NCBI RefSeq assembly: GCF_001510895.1
Contig: NZ_LPWA01000131.1
Span: forward strand, 124,001 to 188,000
Origin: Mesorhizobium loti
GTDB lineage: Bacteria > Pseudomonadota > Alphaproteobacteria > Rhizobiales > Rhizobiaceae
Reading direction: 5' to 3'
Length of the DNA stretch: 64,000 nucleotides
Position 1 is the first letter of the stretch. Each line of letters opens with the position of its first letter. The notes under the pieces are model-generated. The model saw only the letters and a list, made by a program, of their open reading frames with translations, did not search any database and had not been told where the DNA came from. Below are positions 62,988 to 64,000 of this stretch, piece after piece. A program made the translations under genes and the position numbers.

Positions 62988-64000
62988 TCAAACGAGGCGC
63001 GACTGTTCCACCGCGGCCGAAATGAAGCTGGCGAACAGCGGGTGCGGTTCGAGCGGCCGGCTCTTCAGTTCGGGGTGGTACTGCACGCCGATGAACCAGG
63101 GATGATCGGGATATTCGACCGTCTCCGGTAGCACGCCGTCTGGCGACATGCCCGCAAAGACCAGGCCGCAATCCTCGAGCCGCTGCTTGTAGTCGATATT
63201 CACCTCGTAGCGATGCCGATGACGCTCCGAGATTTGTGTGTCGCCATAGATTTCGGCGATCTTCGACCCCTTGGTGAGATCGGCCTGGTAGGCGCCGAGC
63301 CGCATGGTGCCGCCGAGGTCGCCGGTCGCCCTGCGCTTCTCCAGCATGTTGCCTTTCAGCCATTCGGTCATCAGGCCGACGACCGGCTCCTCGGTCGGAC
63401 CGAACTCGGTCGAGGAGGCATGCTCGACGCCGGCGAGCGACCGCGCCGCCTCGATGCAGGCCATCTGCATGCCGAAGCAGATGCCGAAGTAAGGCACCTT
63501 GCGCTCGCGCGCGAATTTCGCGGCGAGAATCTTGCCTTCCGATCCGCGTTCGCCGAAACCGCCGGGAACGAGGATGCCGTGGACCTTTTCCAGCCAGGGC
63601 GTCGGGTCTTCCTTCTCGAAGATCTCGCTCTCGATCCAGTCGAGCTTGACCTTGACGCGGTTGGCGAGGCCGCCATGCGAAAGCGCCTCGATCAGCGATT
63701 TGTAGGCATCCTTGAGGCCGGTATATTTGCCCACGACGGCAATCGTCACCTCGCCTTCCGGATTGTGGATGCGGCCGGAGAGCGCCTGCCACGGCTCCAT
63801 GCGCGGCTTCGGCGCCGGATCGATGCCGAAGGCGGCCAGCACTTCCGAATCCAGCCCTTCCTGGTGGTAGGCCATCGGCACGTCATAGATGTGCGGCACG
63901 TCGAGCGCCTGGATGACGGCGCTTTCGCGCACGTTGCAGAACAGCGAAAGCTTTCTGCGCTCTTCCTTGGGGATGGGCCGGTCGGCGCGCACCAGCAGGA
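62988..64000 (-). CDS. pyrG: CTP synthase, C-terminal part
   Basis: The gene runs off the right edge, so the N-terminal synthetase portion is mostly missing. The visible 337 residues include the end of the synthetase domain (RRKLSLFCNVRESAVIQALDVPHIYDVPMAYH) and the class I glutaminase domain: oxyanion GGFGERG, nucleophile Cys in PYFGICFGMQMACIEAAR, and the His-Glu pair in GVQYHPELKS. It makes CTP from UTP with glutamine. The gene is uninterrupted as far as seen. Confidence 0.95.
   Translation of the reverse strand, partial: LLVRADRPIPKEERRKLSLFCNVRESAVIQALDVPHIYDVPMAYHQEGLDSEVLAAFGIDPAPKPRMEPWQALSGRIHNPEGEVTIAVVGKYTGLKDAYKSLIEALSHGGLANRVKVKLDWIESEIFEKEDPTPWLEKVHGILVPGGFGERGSEGKILAAKFARERKVPYFGICFGMQMACIEAARSLAGVEHASSTEFGPTEEPVVGLMTEWLKGNMLEKRRATGDLGGTMRLGAYQADLTKGSKIAEIYGDTQISERHRHRYEVNIDYKQRLEDCGLVFAGMSPDGVLPETVEYPDHPWFIGVQYHPELKSRPLEPHPLFASFISAAVEQSRLV

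Noticed and set aside
1..64000. CRISPR array, rRNA operon, complete insertion sequence or prophage
   Set aside because: No regularly spaced repeats, rRNA sequences, intact transposase or phage structural genes were seen.

Overview
The window is a 64 kb, high-GC chromosomal stretch from an alphaproteobacterium of the order Hyphomicrobiales, most likely Mesorhizobium or a close relative. I infer this from recognised protein families and from a rhizobial-style intergenic palindrome; no database search was possible. Housekeeping genes at intervals (mgtE, gor, rpiA, gph, tRNA-Val, moaA/mobA/mobB, cobT, dusA, uppP, pyrG) indicate chromosome rather than plasmid.

Layout. 1-8.5 kb is core metabolism: the end of a DsbA/FrnE protein, a BacA/YddA-like ABC exporter, mgtE, glutathione reductase, a DUF2059 protein, rpiA, gph and tRNA-Val(CAC). 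8.5-21.5 kb is accessory. It holds a tiny membrane protein, an overlapping pair encoding a subtilisin-metalloprotease double protease and a metallo-beta-lactamase-fold hydrolase, a Crp-type regulator, a giant cytochrome P450-DyP peroxidase fusion, and a class III nucleotide cyclase. 22-45.9 kb mixes ordinary genes: an L,D-transpeptidase, a MarR-controlled hydrolase, molybdenum cofactor genes, an amino-acid ABC importer, DNA repair, a sensor kinase and cobT. 46-50.7 kb is a nine-gene operon for a bufferin-type modified metal-binding peptide (bufA-B-C, doxX), a SigF/NrsF sigma/anti-sigma pair and merT-merP-GDCCV. It is preceded by an exact GTAACC-N16-CGAA promoter. 50.8-61 kb begins with dusA and an integrase relic at its 5' side. 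It continues into a visibly less GC-rich envelope island: GH144-like glucanase, two-component system, PAP2 phosphatase, two glycosyltransferases, DedA and UppP. The window closes with a broken NCS1 transporter, DUF1697 and the C-terminal part of pyrG.

How the genes work together. The cyclase and the Crp-family protein bracket the P450-peroxidase gene and could form a cyclic-nucleotide circuit. The bufferin operon looks like a self-regulated metal-stress unit: SigF drives it, NrsF senses, BufB/BufC modify the peptide, and the Mer proteins handle thiophilic metal. In the envelope island UppP, DedA and PAP2 all fit undecaprenyl or lipid-carrier phosphate recycling, next to glycosyltransferases that could use such carriers.

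Quality caveat. At least nine genes are split by small indels, about eleven lesions in all. In every case the net loss equals one base per lesion (modulo three), and two lesions lie in A/T homopolymers. The pattern points to deletion-type sequencing errors rather than true gene decay. Genes so affected are typed as pseudogene, but most are probably intact in the organism.
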